A stretch of DNA of 64,000 bases from Patulibacter defluvii. GTDB taxonomy: Bacteria > Actinomycetota > Thermoleophilia > Solirubrobacterales > Solirubrobacteraceae. The notes beneath the pieces were generated by a model. The model was not told the DNA's origin. It was given only the letters and a program-made list of their open reading frames with translations, and made no database searches. The stretch spans positions 1 through 64,000 of the forward strand of contig NZ_JAWZSQ010000019.1 in assembly GCF_034096925.1 (NCBI RefSeq), read 5' to 3'. Each line of letters opens with the position of its first letter. The stretch's first letter is position 1. The position numbers and the translations under genes are program-made. Below are positions 1 through 7,686 of this stretch, one piece after another.

Positions 1-1297
1 GCCGCCGGGCGCGCCCGCCGCCGCACTGGCCGCCTGGTCGGGCGCCGACGGGCCGCTGCCCGCGACCGGGATCGGTGCCGAGCGCGCGCTCGGCGAGCTG
101 GCCGAGCTGCTGGCCGCCGGCCACAGCGACCCGGCCGATCCGCGCTGCGCCGCCCACCTGCACTGCCCGCCGCTGGCGGTCGCGGTCGCCGCCGATCTGG
201 CGGTGTCGGTCCTCAACCCGTCGCTCGACTCGTGGGACCAGGGCCCCTCCTCGCTGGCCGTCGAGGACGAGCTGATCGCCGCGCTGGCGACGCTGGTCGG
301 CTTCGACCGCGACCGCGCCGGCGGCACGATGACCACCGGCGGCACCGCCTCGACGCTGACCGCGCTGCTGCTGGCTCGCGAGCACGCCGCCCCGCGGCCG
401 CTGCGGATCGCCTGCTCGGAGCTGGCCCACTTCTCGGTCCAGCGGGCCGCGCAGGTGCTGGGGATCGGCGAGGACGCGGTCGCGACGGTCGCGGTCGGGG
501 CCGACGGCCGGCTGCCGGTCGACGGGCTGGAGCGGCTCCTGGCCGCCGAGCCCGAGGCCGCCTGGGCGGTGGTGGCGACCGCCGGCACCACCGACCTCGG
601 CGCGATCGACCCGCTGGCCGCGATCGCGCGGGTCGCAGCCGCCCACGGCGCCTGGCTGCACGTCGACGCGGCCTACGGCGGCGGGGCGCTCTTCTCGCCG
701 CGGCTGGCGCCGCTGCTGGACGGGATCGCCGCCGCCGACTCGCTCTCGCTCGACGCCCACAAGCTCGGCTGGCAGCCGGTCGCGGCCGGCGTGCTGCTGG
801 TCCGCGACCGCGCGGCGATGGCCCCGCTCGACCGCCAGGTGGCGTACCTGAACGCGCTCGACGACACCGCCGCCGGCTACGAGGACCGGCTCGGCCGCTC
901 GCTGCGGACCACCCGCCGGCCGGACGCCTTCAAGCTGCTGGTGACGCTGCGGGCGCTCGGCCGCGACGGGCTCGGGCGGCTGGTCGAGCGCTGCCACGAG
1001 CTGGCCGCCGTCGCCGCCGAGGTCGCGAGCGAGGCGGGGCTGGAGGTGCGGGCGCCTCCGACCCTCTCGACGGTGCTGCTGCGGCCGGCGATCGCCGATC
1101 CGGTCGCCCGCGACGAGCGCTGCGCGACGGTCCGCCGGCGGCTGCTGCGCGAGGGCCGGGCGGTGATCGGCCGGACCGAGATCCCCGGTGCCGGTCCCGG
1201 CCGCCGCTGGCTGAAGCTGACGCTGCTCAACCCGCACGCGACCGAGGCCGACGTGCGGGCGCTGGTGGCGCTGGTGGCCGATGCCGCCCGCGACTAG
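1..1297 (+). CDS. Group II PLP-dependent decarboxylase (5' truncated by window edge)
   Basis: The frame is open from base 2, so the start lies outside the window; 431 codons are visible. The protein resembles group II amino-acid decarboxylases (aromatic L-amino acid / 2,4-diaminobutyrate / glutamate type). Visible landmarks are HLHCPP and NPSLDSWDQGP near the fragment's start (active-site entry, usual for the family), HVDAAYGG around residue 220 (the Asp that pairs with the PLP ring nitrogen) and SLDAHK, whose Lys at 761-763 should hold PLP as a Schiff base. The substrate cannot be read from sequence. The final CTAG is shared with the stop of the convergent DAHP synthase gene. Confidence 0.88.
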   Translation, partial: PPGAPAAALAAWSGADGPLPATGIGAERALGELAELLAAGHSDPADPRCAAHLHCPPLAVAVAADLAVSVLNPSLDSWDQGPSSLAVEDELIAALATLVGFDRDRAGGTMTTGGTASTLTALLLAREHAAPRPLRIACSELAHFSVQRAAQVLGIGEDAVATVAVGADGRLPVDGLERLLAAEPEAAWAVVATAGTTDLGAIDPLAAIARVAAAHGAWLHVDAAYGGGALFSPRLAPLLDGIAAADSLSLDAHKLGWQPVAAGVLLVRDRAAMAPLDRQVAYLNALDDTAAGYEDRLGRSLRTTRRPDAFKLLVTLRALGRDGLGRLVERCHELAAVAAEVASEAGLEVRAPPTLSTVLLRPAIADPVARDERCATVRRRLLREGRAVIGRTEIPGAGPGRRWLKLTLLNPHATEADVRALVALVADAARD

Positions 1298-2673
1298 TTC
1301 GCCTGCAGCATCTCGGCGGCCAGGAACGACAGCTCGAGCGACTGCTGGGTGTTGAGCCGCGGGTCGCAGGCGGTCTCGTAGCGCGAGCCGAGCTGCTCGT
1401 GCGAGATCTCCTGGGCGCCGCCGAGGCACTCGGTGACGTCCTCGCCGGTGTGCTCGACGTGGATCCCGCCGGGGTGGGTACCGAGCGCCCGGTGGACCTC
1501 GAAGAAGCCCTTGACCTCGTCGACCACGCGGTCGAAGTGGCGGGTCTTGTGGCCGGTCGGCGACTCCTCGGTGTTGCCGTGCATCGGGTCGCACTGCCAG
1601 ACCACCGTGTGGCCGGAGTCGCGGACCGCCTCGACGATCGGCGGCAGCGCGTCGCGGACCTTGTCGTTGCCCATCCGCGCGACGAGGCAGACGCGGCCGT
1701 CGACCTTGTTCGGGTCGAGCGCCCGCAGCAGCGCGACGGCGTCGTCGGGGCTGGTCTTCGGCCCCAGCTTGACGCCGGTTGGGTTGGCGGTGAGGGCGGC
1801 GAAGGCGACGTGGGCGCCGTCGATCTGGCGGGTCCGCTCGCCGATCCACTGCTGGTGGGCGGAGAGGTTGTAGAGCCGGTCGCCCTCCAGCCGCAGCAGC
1901 GCCCGCTCGTAGTCGAGCACCAGCAGCTCGTGGCTGGCGTACAGCTCGGTGCTCTTGAGCGAGCTGTCGTCGACCCCGCAGGCGTCCATGAAACGGAGGC
2001 TGCGGTCGATCTCCTGCGCCACCCGCTCGTAGCGGACGCCGGCCCGCGACTGGGCCACGAAGTCCATGTTCCACTCGTGCACGTGGTGCAGGTCCGAGTA
2101 GCCGGCGCCGGTGATCGCGCGGGTCAGGTTCATCGCCGCCGAGGCGTTGGCGTAGGCCCGCAGCATCCGGACCGGGTCGGGACGGCGGCCGTCGGCGGTC
2201 GGCTCGAGCGCGTTGACCATGTCGCCGCGGTACGAGGGCAGCCCGAGCGCGTCGACGTCGGAGCTGCGCGGCTTGGCGTACTGGCCGGCGATCCGGGCCA
2301 GCTTGACGACCGGCATCGAGGTGCCGTAGGTCAGGACGACCGCCATCTGCAGCAGCGTCCGGATCGTGCCGCGCAGGTGGGCCTCGGTGTTGTCGACGAA
2401 GGTCTCGGCGCAGTCGCCGCCCTGGAGCAGGAACGCCTCGCCGCGGGCGACGGCGCCGAGCCGCTCCTGGAGCCGGTCGACCTCGGCGGTGACGGTCACC
2501 GGCGGGACCGCCTCCAGCAGCCGCCGGACCTTCTCCGTGTACCCGGGATCGGGCCAGGCGGGTTGCTGCAGCGCGGGCCGCGCGAGGGCCTCGTCGAGCG
2601 CGGTCCGCAGCGCCGGCGGCAGCGGTGGCAGATCGGGCAGCGAGTCCGCCGGGATGTCGATCGTCCAGTTCAC
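1294..2673 (-). CDS. aroG: 3-deoxy-7-phosphoheptulonate synthase, class II
   Basis: First enzyme of the shikimate pathway, condensing phosphoenolpyruvate and erythrose 4-phosphate in the cytosol. The 459-residue length and sequence fit the class II (plant/actinobacterial) DAHP synthases rather than the short class I enzymes. Visible motifs are LLQGGDCAETF (Cys88, equivalent to the metal-binding Cys of the mycobacterial enzyme), KPRSSDVDALGLPSYRGD, CDPMHGNT (metal His) and HPGGIHVEHTGEDVTECLGG, followed by CDPRLN. Start is GTG at 2673. The gene stands alone and converges on the decarboxylase with a 4-bp overlap of stop codons; no leader peptide or aromatic-amino-acid attenuator was seen. Confidence 0.95.
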   Translation of the reverse strand: MNWTIDIPADSLPDLPPLPPALRTALDEALARPALQQPAWPDPGYTEKVRRLLEAVPPVTVTAEVDRLQERLGAVARGEAFLLQGGDCAETFVDNTEAHLRGTIRTLLQMAVVLTYGTSMPVVKLARIAGQYAKPRSSDVDALGLPSYRGDMVNALEPTADGRRPDPVRMLRAYANASAAMNLTRAITGAGYSDLHHVHEWNMDFVAQSRAGVRYERVAQEIDRSLRFMDACGVDDSSLKSTELYASHELLVLDYERALLRLEGDRLYNLSAHQQWIGERTRQIDGAHVAFAALTANPTGVKLGPKTSPDDAVALLRALDPNKVDGRVCLVARMGNDKVRDALPPIVEAVRDSGHTVVWQCDPMHGNTEESPTGHKTRHFDRVVDEVKGFFEVHRALGTHPGGIHVEHTGEDVTECLGGAQEISHEQLGSRYETACDPRLNTQQSLELSFLAAEMLQAN

Positions 2674-2752
2674 GAGCGACAGCCTATGGGTCGCCGCCTC
2701 GATGCACCGTGCCGACGGCCGATCGTCCGGTTCCGGCGGTCGCGGGCGGCGC

Positions 2753-3283
2753 TCAGCCGGGCCCGTGGCCGGCGGCGACGGGGGCCGCGGCCAGGTCCAG
2801 CTCGTAGCGCTGGTAGGTGACCGACGGCAGGCCCCAGCGGGGGCCGGTGGTCGACCGCACGACGGCGAAGCCGAGCCCGCGGTAGATCGCTCCGGCGGTG
2901 GTCAGGGCGCCGAAGGTCTCGAGCGCGATCCGCCGCTGGCCGGCCGCGCGGCCGGCGGCGACCGCCTCGCCGATCAGACGCCGGCCGAGCCCGTCGCCGC
3001 GGACGGCCGGGTCGAGCAGCACCCAGCGCAGCATCGCCAGCCCGTCGCCCTCGTCGGTGACGGCGACGCTGCCGGCGTGGCGGCCGTCGCGCTCGACGAT
3101 CCAGAGGCCCTCGGTCGCCCGCGGGAAGCCGTCGGCGCGGGCCCGCTCGACCGCCTCGGCCACCCGCTCGACGAAGACCCGGTCGACGCCGTGCTCGGCG
3201 ACGTAGGCCCGCTCGTGGTGGGCGACGATCGCGTCGAGGTCGCCGGGCCGCGGCTGGCGGCGGACGTGGACGGCGGGGCTCAC
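2753..3283 (-). CDS. GNAT family N-acetyltransferase
   Basis: A 176-residue single-domain GNAT protein. After an N-terminal sensing part comes the beta4 strand RWVLLDPAVRGDGLGRRLI, which contains the R/Q-x-x-G-x-G/A acetyl-CoA pyrophosphate loop (RGDGLG), and then the usual ALETF and AIYRGLGF segments. The acceptor substrate is unknown. The GTG start overlaps the stop of the upstream gene by 4 bp (GTGA), so the two are translationally coupled. The last residues (AAAPVAAGHGPG) are low complexity. Confidence 0.85.
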   Translation of the reverse strand: MSPAVHVRRQPRPGDLDAIVAHHERAYVAEHGVDRVFVERVAEAVERARADGFPRATEGLWIVERDGRHAGSVAVTDEGDGLAMLRWVLLDPAVRGDGLGRRLIGEAVAAGRAAGQRRIALETFGALTTAGAIYRGLGFAVVRSTTGPRWGLPSVTYQRYELDLAAAPVAAGHGPG

Positions 3284-3615
3284 GTGGTCCCCAGGCCCGG
3301 TCGGCCGCAGGCGGCGGGGGCGGCCGGGGCGACGGGCCGCGCACGGCGCTGGCCCGCGGCGTGGCAGCGCAGCAGCTCGACCAGCGGGCCGGTCGGCTGG
3401 AAGGGGTCGGCGATCGCCTCGCCGCTGGTCAGCGAGAGCGCGGCCTCGATCCGGCCCTCGCGCTCGGCGACCAGCAGCGGCCCGGGCGGCGGCCAGCGGG
3501 CGTCGCGCTCGGCCAGCCGCTGGAGGGCGTCGACGTCGCCGGGACGGTCGCGCCGCAGCACGACCGGCTGGCCGATCGGCGGCGCGGCGGACGGCGTGCG
3601 GCGGAGGCGGAGCAT
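3280..3615 (-). CDS. Short GNAT-like hypothetical protein
   Basis: About 111 residues from ATG at 3615; an in-frame ATG at 3651 would add 12. The sequence VVLRRDRPGDVDALQRLAERD followed by GPLLVAEREGRIEAALSLTSGEAIADPFQP and ELLRCHA matches a small actinobacterial family that looks like the N-terminal half of a GNAT fold, and lacks the acetyl-CoA loop. It is unlikely to be an active acetyltransferase by itself. It is first in a two-gene operon with the full GNAT downstream (4-bp overlap) and diverges from the LysR gene at 3697. Its role is unknown. Confidence 0.7.
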   Translation of the reverse strand: MLRLRRTPSAAPPIGQPVVLRRDRPGDVDALQRLAERDARWPPPGPLLVAEREGRIEAALSLTSGEAIADPFQPTGPLVELLRCHAAGQRRARPVAPAAPAACGRPGLGTT

Positions 3616-3636
3616 GGAGTCGATGATGGGCCGCGA

Positions 3637-3648
3637 CTTCGATCGAAG
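3637..3648. promoter_or_regulatory. Perfect 12-bp palindrome in divergent promoter region
   Basis: CTTCGATCGAAG is a perfect palindrome between the divergent GNAT-like gene and the LysR gene. It lies 22 bp upstream of the ATG at 3615 and 49 bp upstream of the LysR GTG, so it could be a secondary regulator site. Function is inferred from position only. Confidence 0.3.
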
Positions 3649-3670
3649 CAAGATCTAGTTGTCACCGGAT

Positions 3671-3689
3671 CGATCTCGAACTACGATCG
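3671..3689. promoter_or_regulatory. Candidate LysR-type (ATC-N9-GAT) operator
   Basis: CGATC at 3671-3675 and GATCG at 3685-3689 form an inverted repeat with a 9-bp spacer. This contains ATC-N9-GAT and the T-N11-A core typical of LysR-type regulator boxes. It ends 7 bp before the GTG of the LysR gene, a position consistent with negative autoregulation. Confidence 0.4.
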
Positions 3690-3696
3690 GTCGACC

Positions 3697-4596
3697 GTGG
3701 AGCTGCGCCAGCTGCGCTACCTGGAGGCGGTCGCCCGCCACCGCCACTTCACCCGCGCGGCGGAGGAGCTGCACGTCGCCCAGTCGGCGCTCTCGCACCA
3801 GATCCGGCGGCTGGAGGCCGAGCTGGGCGCCCCGCTCTTCGCCCGCACCAGCCGCAGCGTGGTGCCGACCGAGGCGGGGGCGGCGCTGGCCGCCCGCGCC
3901 CGCCGCGTGCTCGACGAGGTCGAGGCCGGCCGGGCGGAGATCGACGCCCTCCAGGGCCTGATCCGCGGCCGGCTGACGATCGGGGCGATGCTGCCGGCCG
4001 GCGAGCTCGACGTCCCGCGGCTGCTGACCGGCTTCAGCGGCGCCCATCCCGGGATCGACATGGTGGTCCGCGAGGGCACCGCCGGCGACATGCTGCGGCA
4101 CCTGGCCGAGGGCGAGGTCGACGCCGCCTTCGCGCTGGTCGCCGGCCCGCTGCCCGACGGGATCACCAGCGCCCCGCTGAGCGAGGAGGAGCTGGTGGCC
4201 GTCTTCCCGCCCGGCGGCGGCGACCCCGACCGCGACCCCGACCGCGCGGTGCCGCTGGCCGAGCTGGCCGACCGGCCGCTGATCACCCCGCGCGCCGACT
4301 CGGCCGTCCGCCGGGCGTTGGAGGAGGCGACCGCCGGCGCCCCGCTGCGGATCACGCTCGAGAGCGGCGATCCGTTCTTCCTCCGCTGCCTGGCCGCCGT
4401 CGGCTTCGGGACGGCGATCCTGCCGCGCTCGCTGGCCGAGCGCGACGGCCCGCCGGTGGTGGCGGCCAGCATCGACCCGCCGCTGCGGCTGCCGGTCTGC
4501 CTGCTCTGGCCCGAGCGCCGCCACCTGTCACCGGCGGCGCGGGCCTTCGTCGAGCACGTGCGGCGGGCGGCGCCCGAGCCTCAGCCGACGCCGTAG
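3697..4596 (+). CDS. LysR-family transcriptional regulator
   Basis: 299 residues from GTG at 3697. The frame is open further upstream, but the canonical LysR opening MELRQLRYLEAVARHRHF begins here. The winged HTH spans about residues 15-60 (FTRAAEELHVAQSALSHQIRRLE, then GAPLFARTSR). The effector-binding domain (about 90-290) has the usual periplasmic-binding-protein fold pattern, with LTIGAMLPAG opening it and FGTAILPRS near the end. It is divergent from the GNAT pair, its most likely target, with palindromic sites between them. Its 3' end overlaps the convergent SRPBCC gene by 16 bp. The inducer is unknown. Confidence 0.92.
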   Translation: MELRQLRYLEAVARHRHFTRAAEELHVAQSALSHQIRRLEAELGAPLFARTSRSVVPTEAGAALAARARRVLDEVEAGRAEIDALQGLIRGRLTIGAMLPAGELDVPRLLTGFSGAHPGIDMVVREGTAGDMLRHLAEGEVDAAFALVAGPLPDGITSAPLSEEELVAVFPPGGGDPDRDPDRAVPLAELADRPLITPRADSAVRRALEEATAGAPLRITLESGDPFFLRCLAAVGFGTAILPRSLAERDGPPVVAASIDPPLRLPVCLLWPERRHLSPAARAFVEHVRRAAPEPQPTP

Positions 4597-5057
4597 TGGC
4601 GGCGGGTGTCCTTGAAGAGCGAGGCGAAGATCGCGGCGTTGAGCGGTCCGCCGGGACGGCCGACCGCGGTCGGCTCGACGGCGACGGTCCAGGTGAAGCG
4701 GCAGGCGCCCTCGCCGTCCGGCTCGACCACGTAGTCCTCGGCGATCCGCTTGATCAGCGGCAGGTTCGCCCGCACGCCGACGAACGCCTTGCGGCGGCCC
4801 TCCTCCCAGACGACGTAGCGCTCGTCGAGCGCCAGCAGCCCGCGGAGGACCTTCACCTGGCGGGTGGTCCCGACCCCGAACGGCCGCGGCGAGGTCCAGG
4901 TCAGGCCGCTGAGCGCGCGGCACCAGTCGAGCGTGCCGTCCTTCGTCAGGTCGTTCCAGACCTCGCTCGCCGGGCGCGCGATCGCGAAGGTCTCCTGGAA
5001 GCGCTTGGGGGCCGAGGCGAGGAACGTCTCGTCGGTCGGGGCGAGGGTGTAGGCCAT
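4581..5057 (-). CDS. SRPBCC (START/Bet v1-like) family protein
   Basis: A 158-residue protein with the helix-grip fold pattern of polyketide cyclase/dehydrase-like lipid-transport proteins. It starts with a strand (FQETFAIARPASEVWNDL), has WTSPRPFGVGTTRQVKV in the middle and RFTWTVAVEP before the long C-terminal helix. Such proteins bind small hydrophobic ligands or act as cyclases; nothing here fixes the ligand. Start is ATG at 5057. The 3' end overlaps the LysR gene by 16 bp on the other strand. Confidence 0.8.
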   Translation of the reverse strand: MAYTLAPTDETFLASAPKRFQETFAIARPASEVWNDLTKDGTLDWCRALSGLTWTSPRPFGVGTTRQVKVLRGLLALDERYVVWEEGRRKAFVGVRANLPLIKRIAEDYVVEPDGEGACRFTWTVAVEPTAVGRPGGPLNAAIFASLFKDTRRHYGVG

Positions 5058-5078
5058 CGGGGCGGGTCCTTGGTCGCT

Positions 5079-5091
5079 TGACGTCGTGTCA
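5079..5091. promoter_or_regulatory. TGAC-N5-GTCA inverted repeat
   Basis: TGACGTCGTGTCA lies 22 bp upstream of the SRPBCC start at 5057 and 69 bp upstream of the divergent PLP enzyme gene at 5160. It is a good size for a dimeric repressor site. No regulator gene is adjacent, so the assignment is positional only. Confidence 0.25.
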
Positions 5092-5159
5092 GGGCGGCAT
5101 CATCGCGGGCTCGGCGGCGGTCCGCAACGAGCCCGCCGGCGGTGCGCGAGACTGGCGCG

Positions 5160-6185
5160 ATGACCGAGCCCCACCTGCACGCCCGGTTCCCCGCCCTCCG
5201 CGGCGGCCTGCCGCACGTCGCGCTCGGCGAGCGGCCGTCGCCGGTCCGGCGGCTGACGGCGCTGGAGGACGGTCCGGGGCCGGAGCTGTGGCTGAAGGAC
5301 GACGGCGCGTTCGGCGACGGCGGCTGGGGCGGCAACAAGGTCCGCAAGCTGGAGTGGCTGCTGCCCGACGCCCGCCGCCGCGGCCGGCGGACGATCCTGA
5401 CCTTCGGCGGGCTGGGCACGAACTGGGGGCTGGCGACGGCGCTCTACGCTCGCGATCAGGGCCTGCGGACCGCGCTGGTGCTGGTCGACCAGCCGATCGA
5501 CGACCACGTGCGGGCCCAGCTGGGACGACTGGAGCGGTCGGGGGCGACGCTCCACCGCGTGCGCGACAAGCGCGGCGTGCTGCTGCGGCTGCCGGCGCTG
5601 CTGGCCCGCCACGCCGGCGGCGGACGGCCGCCGTACCTGCTGCCGCCGGGCGGCTCGTCGCCGGTCGGGGCGCTCGGCTACGTCGACGCCGCCTTCGAGC
5701 TGGCGGCGCAGGTGGCGGCCGGCGCGCTGCCGGAACCGGCCCACCTGGTGACGGCGGTCGGATCGGGCGGGACGGCGGCCGGGCTGGTGGTCGGGCTGCG
5801 CGCCGCCGGCCTGCGGACGCGAGTGGTCGGGGTGGTGGTCAACGACCAGCTGCGGCTCGACGAGCGGGCGGTGCTGGGCCTGGCCCGGCGGACGGCGACG
5901 CTGCTGCGCCGCCGCGGGGCCGACCTCGACCCCGACCCCGACCCGGTCGCCGACGACGGCCTGCTGCTGGTCCGCGAGTGGCTGGGGGACGGCTACGGCC
6001 ACGCGACCGCGGAGGGCGACCGGGCGGTGCGGTTGGCCGGCGAGCGCGAGGGGCTGGCGCTCGACCCGGTCTACACCGGCAAGGCGCTGGCGGCGCTGCT
6101 CGACATGCGCGCGAGCGGCCGGCTGGGGGAGGGTCCGGTGCTCTTCCTCGACACCAACGGGCCGCGACCGGACGCCGTCCGATGA
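5160..6185 (+). CDS. D-cysteine desulfhydrase / 1-aminocyclopropane-1-carboxylate deaminase family
   Basis: A fold-type II PLP enzyme of 341 residues from ATG at 5160 (an in-frame GTG at 5142 would add six). GGNKVRKLEWLL carries the Schiff-base Lys at about residue 60, and TAVGSGGTAAGL near residue 200 is the PLP phosphate-binding loop. The family converts D-cysteine to pyruvate, H2S and ammonia, or opens the ACC ring; sequence alone does not separate these. The C-terminal DPVYTGKALAALL is also typical. The following acetyltransferase overlaps its stop by 4 bp, so the two are coupled, perhaps acting on related amino compounds. Confidence 0.88.
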   Translation: MTEPHLHARFPALRGGLPHVALGERPSPVRRLTALEDGPGPELWLKDDGAFGDGGWGGNKVRKLEWLLPDARRRGRRTILTFGGLGTNWGLATALYARDQGLRTALVLVDQPIDDHVRAQLGRLERSGATLHRVRDKRGVLLRLPALLARHAGGGRPPYLLPPGGSSPVGALGYVDAAFELAAQVAAGALPEPAHLVTAVGSGGTAAGLVVGLRAAGLRTRVVGVVVNDQLRLDERAVLGLARRTATLLRRRGADLDPDPDPVADDGLLLVREWLGDGYGHATAEGDRAVRLAGEREGLALDPVYTGKALAALLDMRASGRLGEGPVLFLDTNGPRPDAVR

Positions 6186-6655
6186 CCGGGTTCGGGGTTC
6201 GGCTGGCCGACGAGCGGGACGCCGACGCCGTCGGCCGGCTGCTCCACGCCTTCAACCGCGAGTACGACGAGCCGACCCCCGACCCGCCGACCCTGGCGGC
6301 GCGGATCCGCGAGCTGCTGGCGGAGGGGACGACCGACGTGCTGCTGCTCGACGGCCCCGGCGGCGATCCCGAGGGGCTGGTGGTGCTCCGCTTCCGCTCG
6401 TCGATCTGGAGCCCGGCCCAGGAGTGCTACGTCGCCGAGCTGTACGTGGTGCCGGAGCGGCGAGGCGGCGGCCGCGGCCAGGCGCTGATGGAGGCGGCGC
6501 TCGAACGGGCGCGGGCGCGCGGGGCCGACCACGTCGACCTCGGCACCAGCGAGGACGACGTCGCGGCCCGCCGGCTCTACGAGCGGCTCGGGTTCCGCTG
6601 TCGCGAGGGCGGGCCGGACGGCCCGCTGATGTTCGTCTACGAGCGCGAGCTGTAG
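6182..6655 (+). CDS. GNAT family N-acetyltransferase
   Basis: 157 residues, starting in the ATGA overlap with the upstream PLP enzyme. The GNAT core is clear: an N-terminal strand (FGVRLADERDADAVGRLL), the central CYVAELYVVPERRGGGRGQALM with the acetyl-CoA loop (R-R-G-G-G-R-G), then HVDLGTSEDDVAARRLYERLGFRC. It is a complete domain of normal length. Given the coupling it may acetylate the substrate or product of the upstream D-cysteine desulfhydrase-like enzyme, but no direct evidence shows this. Confidence 0.88.
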   Translation: MTGFGVRLADERDADAVGRLLHAFNREYDEPTPDPPTLAARIRELLAEGTTDVLLLDGPGGDPEGLVVLRFRSSIWSPAQECYVAELYVVPERRGGGRGQALMEAALERARARGADHVDLGTSEDDVAARRLYERLGFRCREGGPDGPLMFVYEREL

Positions 6656-6664
6656 CGGCGGTCG

Positions 6665-7591
6665 TCAGGCCCAGCCCGCCGGCCGCCAGACGCCGCCGGC
6701 CGGGGGCGGCTCGCGGGCGCCGTCCAGGAAGCGGCGCAGCGCGTCGAGGCCGGGGTGGCGGTTGTCGCGCCGCCGCACCAGCGCGTGCGGGTAGACCGGC
6801 ATCGGGTTGCGGACGGGGATCCGGCGCAGGTCGTGGCCGGCCGGCCACAGCAGCCGCGAGCGCGGGCCGACGAGGGTCGCCAGCTCGGGCGCGTCGGCGA
6901 GGGCGTCGAGCAGCGGCTCGGTGCCGAAGTTCGGGCCGAGGCCGTCGATCGTCAGCCCGAACGCCTGGCCGAGCGCGTCGTAGTAGGCGCCCCACTCGCT
7001 GCCGGGCACGATCCCGGGGATCCAGATCCGGTGGCCGCGGAGGTCGTGCGGGGTCACGGCCTCGGCGTCGGCGAGCGCGTGGCGGGGGCCGGTCAGCAGC
7101 TCCAGCGGCTCGTCGAGGGCGGCGCTCGCCGCCAGGTCGGCGGGCAGCGCCGCGGGGTCGATCACGGCCCGGAAGCTGGCGTCGATCGTGCCGTCGCGGA
7201 CGGCGGTCAGCGCCTCGTCGATCGCGATCAGGGCGACCACGTCGAGCGCCAGCTCCGGCCGCGCGCGGTGGAAGTCGTGCAGCAGCACCCCGGCGCCGGC
7301 CCGCCGCCCGACGACGTCGACCCGCAGCGGCCGGCGGTCGGGACGGACCGCGGCGAGCGCGCGGTCGGCGGCCCGCAGCAGCTCGCGGGCGTGGGGCAGG
7401 AAGGCCTGGCCGTCGATCGTCGGCACGGCCCCCTGCGGGGTCCGCCGGAAGAGGGTCACGCCGAGCTCGCGCTCGAGCCCGAGGATCCGCTTCGAGACCG
7501 CCTGCTGGGTCAGCGAGAGCGCCGCGGCGGCGCGCTGGAACTGGCCGCTCTCGGCGACGGCGACGACGGTCCGGACGGCCTCCAGGTCCAC
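6665..7591 (-). CDS. LysR-family transcriptional regulator
   Basis: A 308-residue protein with the N-terminal winged HTH (MDLEAVRTVVAVAESGQFQRAAAAL, then TQQAVSKRILGLERELG) and a LysR substrate-binding domain from about residue 85. It reads away from the MFS transporter gene at 7687 with a 95-bp shared promoter region holding a perfect dyad. The usual logic would be control of the exporter together with autoregulation. The C-terminal tail is Pro/Gly-rich. The effector is unknown. Confidence 0.92.
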   Translation of the reverse strand: MDLEAVRTVVAVAESGQFQRAAAALSLTQQAVSKRILGLERELGVTLFRRTPQGAVPTIDGQAFLPHARELLRAADRALAAVRPDRRPLRVDVVGRRAGAGVLLHDFHRARPELALDVVALIAIDEALTAVRDGTIDASFRAVIDPAALPADLAASAALDEPLELLTGPRHALADAEAVTPHDLRGHRIWIPGIVPGSEWGAYYDALGQAFGLTIDGLGPNFGTEPLLDALADAPELATLVGPRSRLLWPAGHDLRRIPVRNPMPVYPHALVRRRDNRHPGLDALRRFLDGAREPPPAGGVWRPAGWA

Positions 7592-7606
7592 TGAAGCAGC
7601 CTAGGT

Positions 7607-7625
7607 GCACAACCAGACGTTGTGC
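7607..7625. promoter_or_regulatory. Inverted repeat GCACAAC-N5-GTTGTGC between LysR and MFS genes
   Basis: Perfect 7-bp arms with a CAGAC spacer, 15 bp upstream of the LysR start and 61 bp upstream of the MFS start. It is the only strong dyad in this divergent promoter region and the best candidate for the LysR binding site. Confidence 0.45.
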
Positions 7626-7686
7626 GCCGACGCCGATCGTTGCTTGGATCGCCGGTGCTGGGGCGATTCGATGGCGACCGTTCAAC

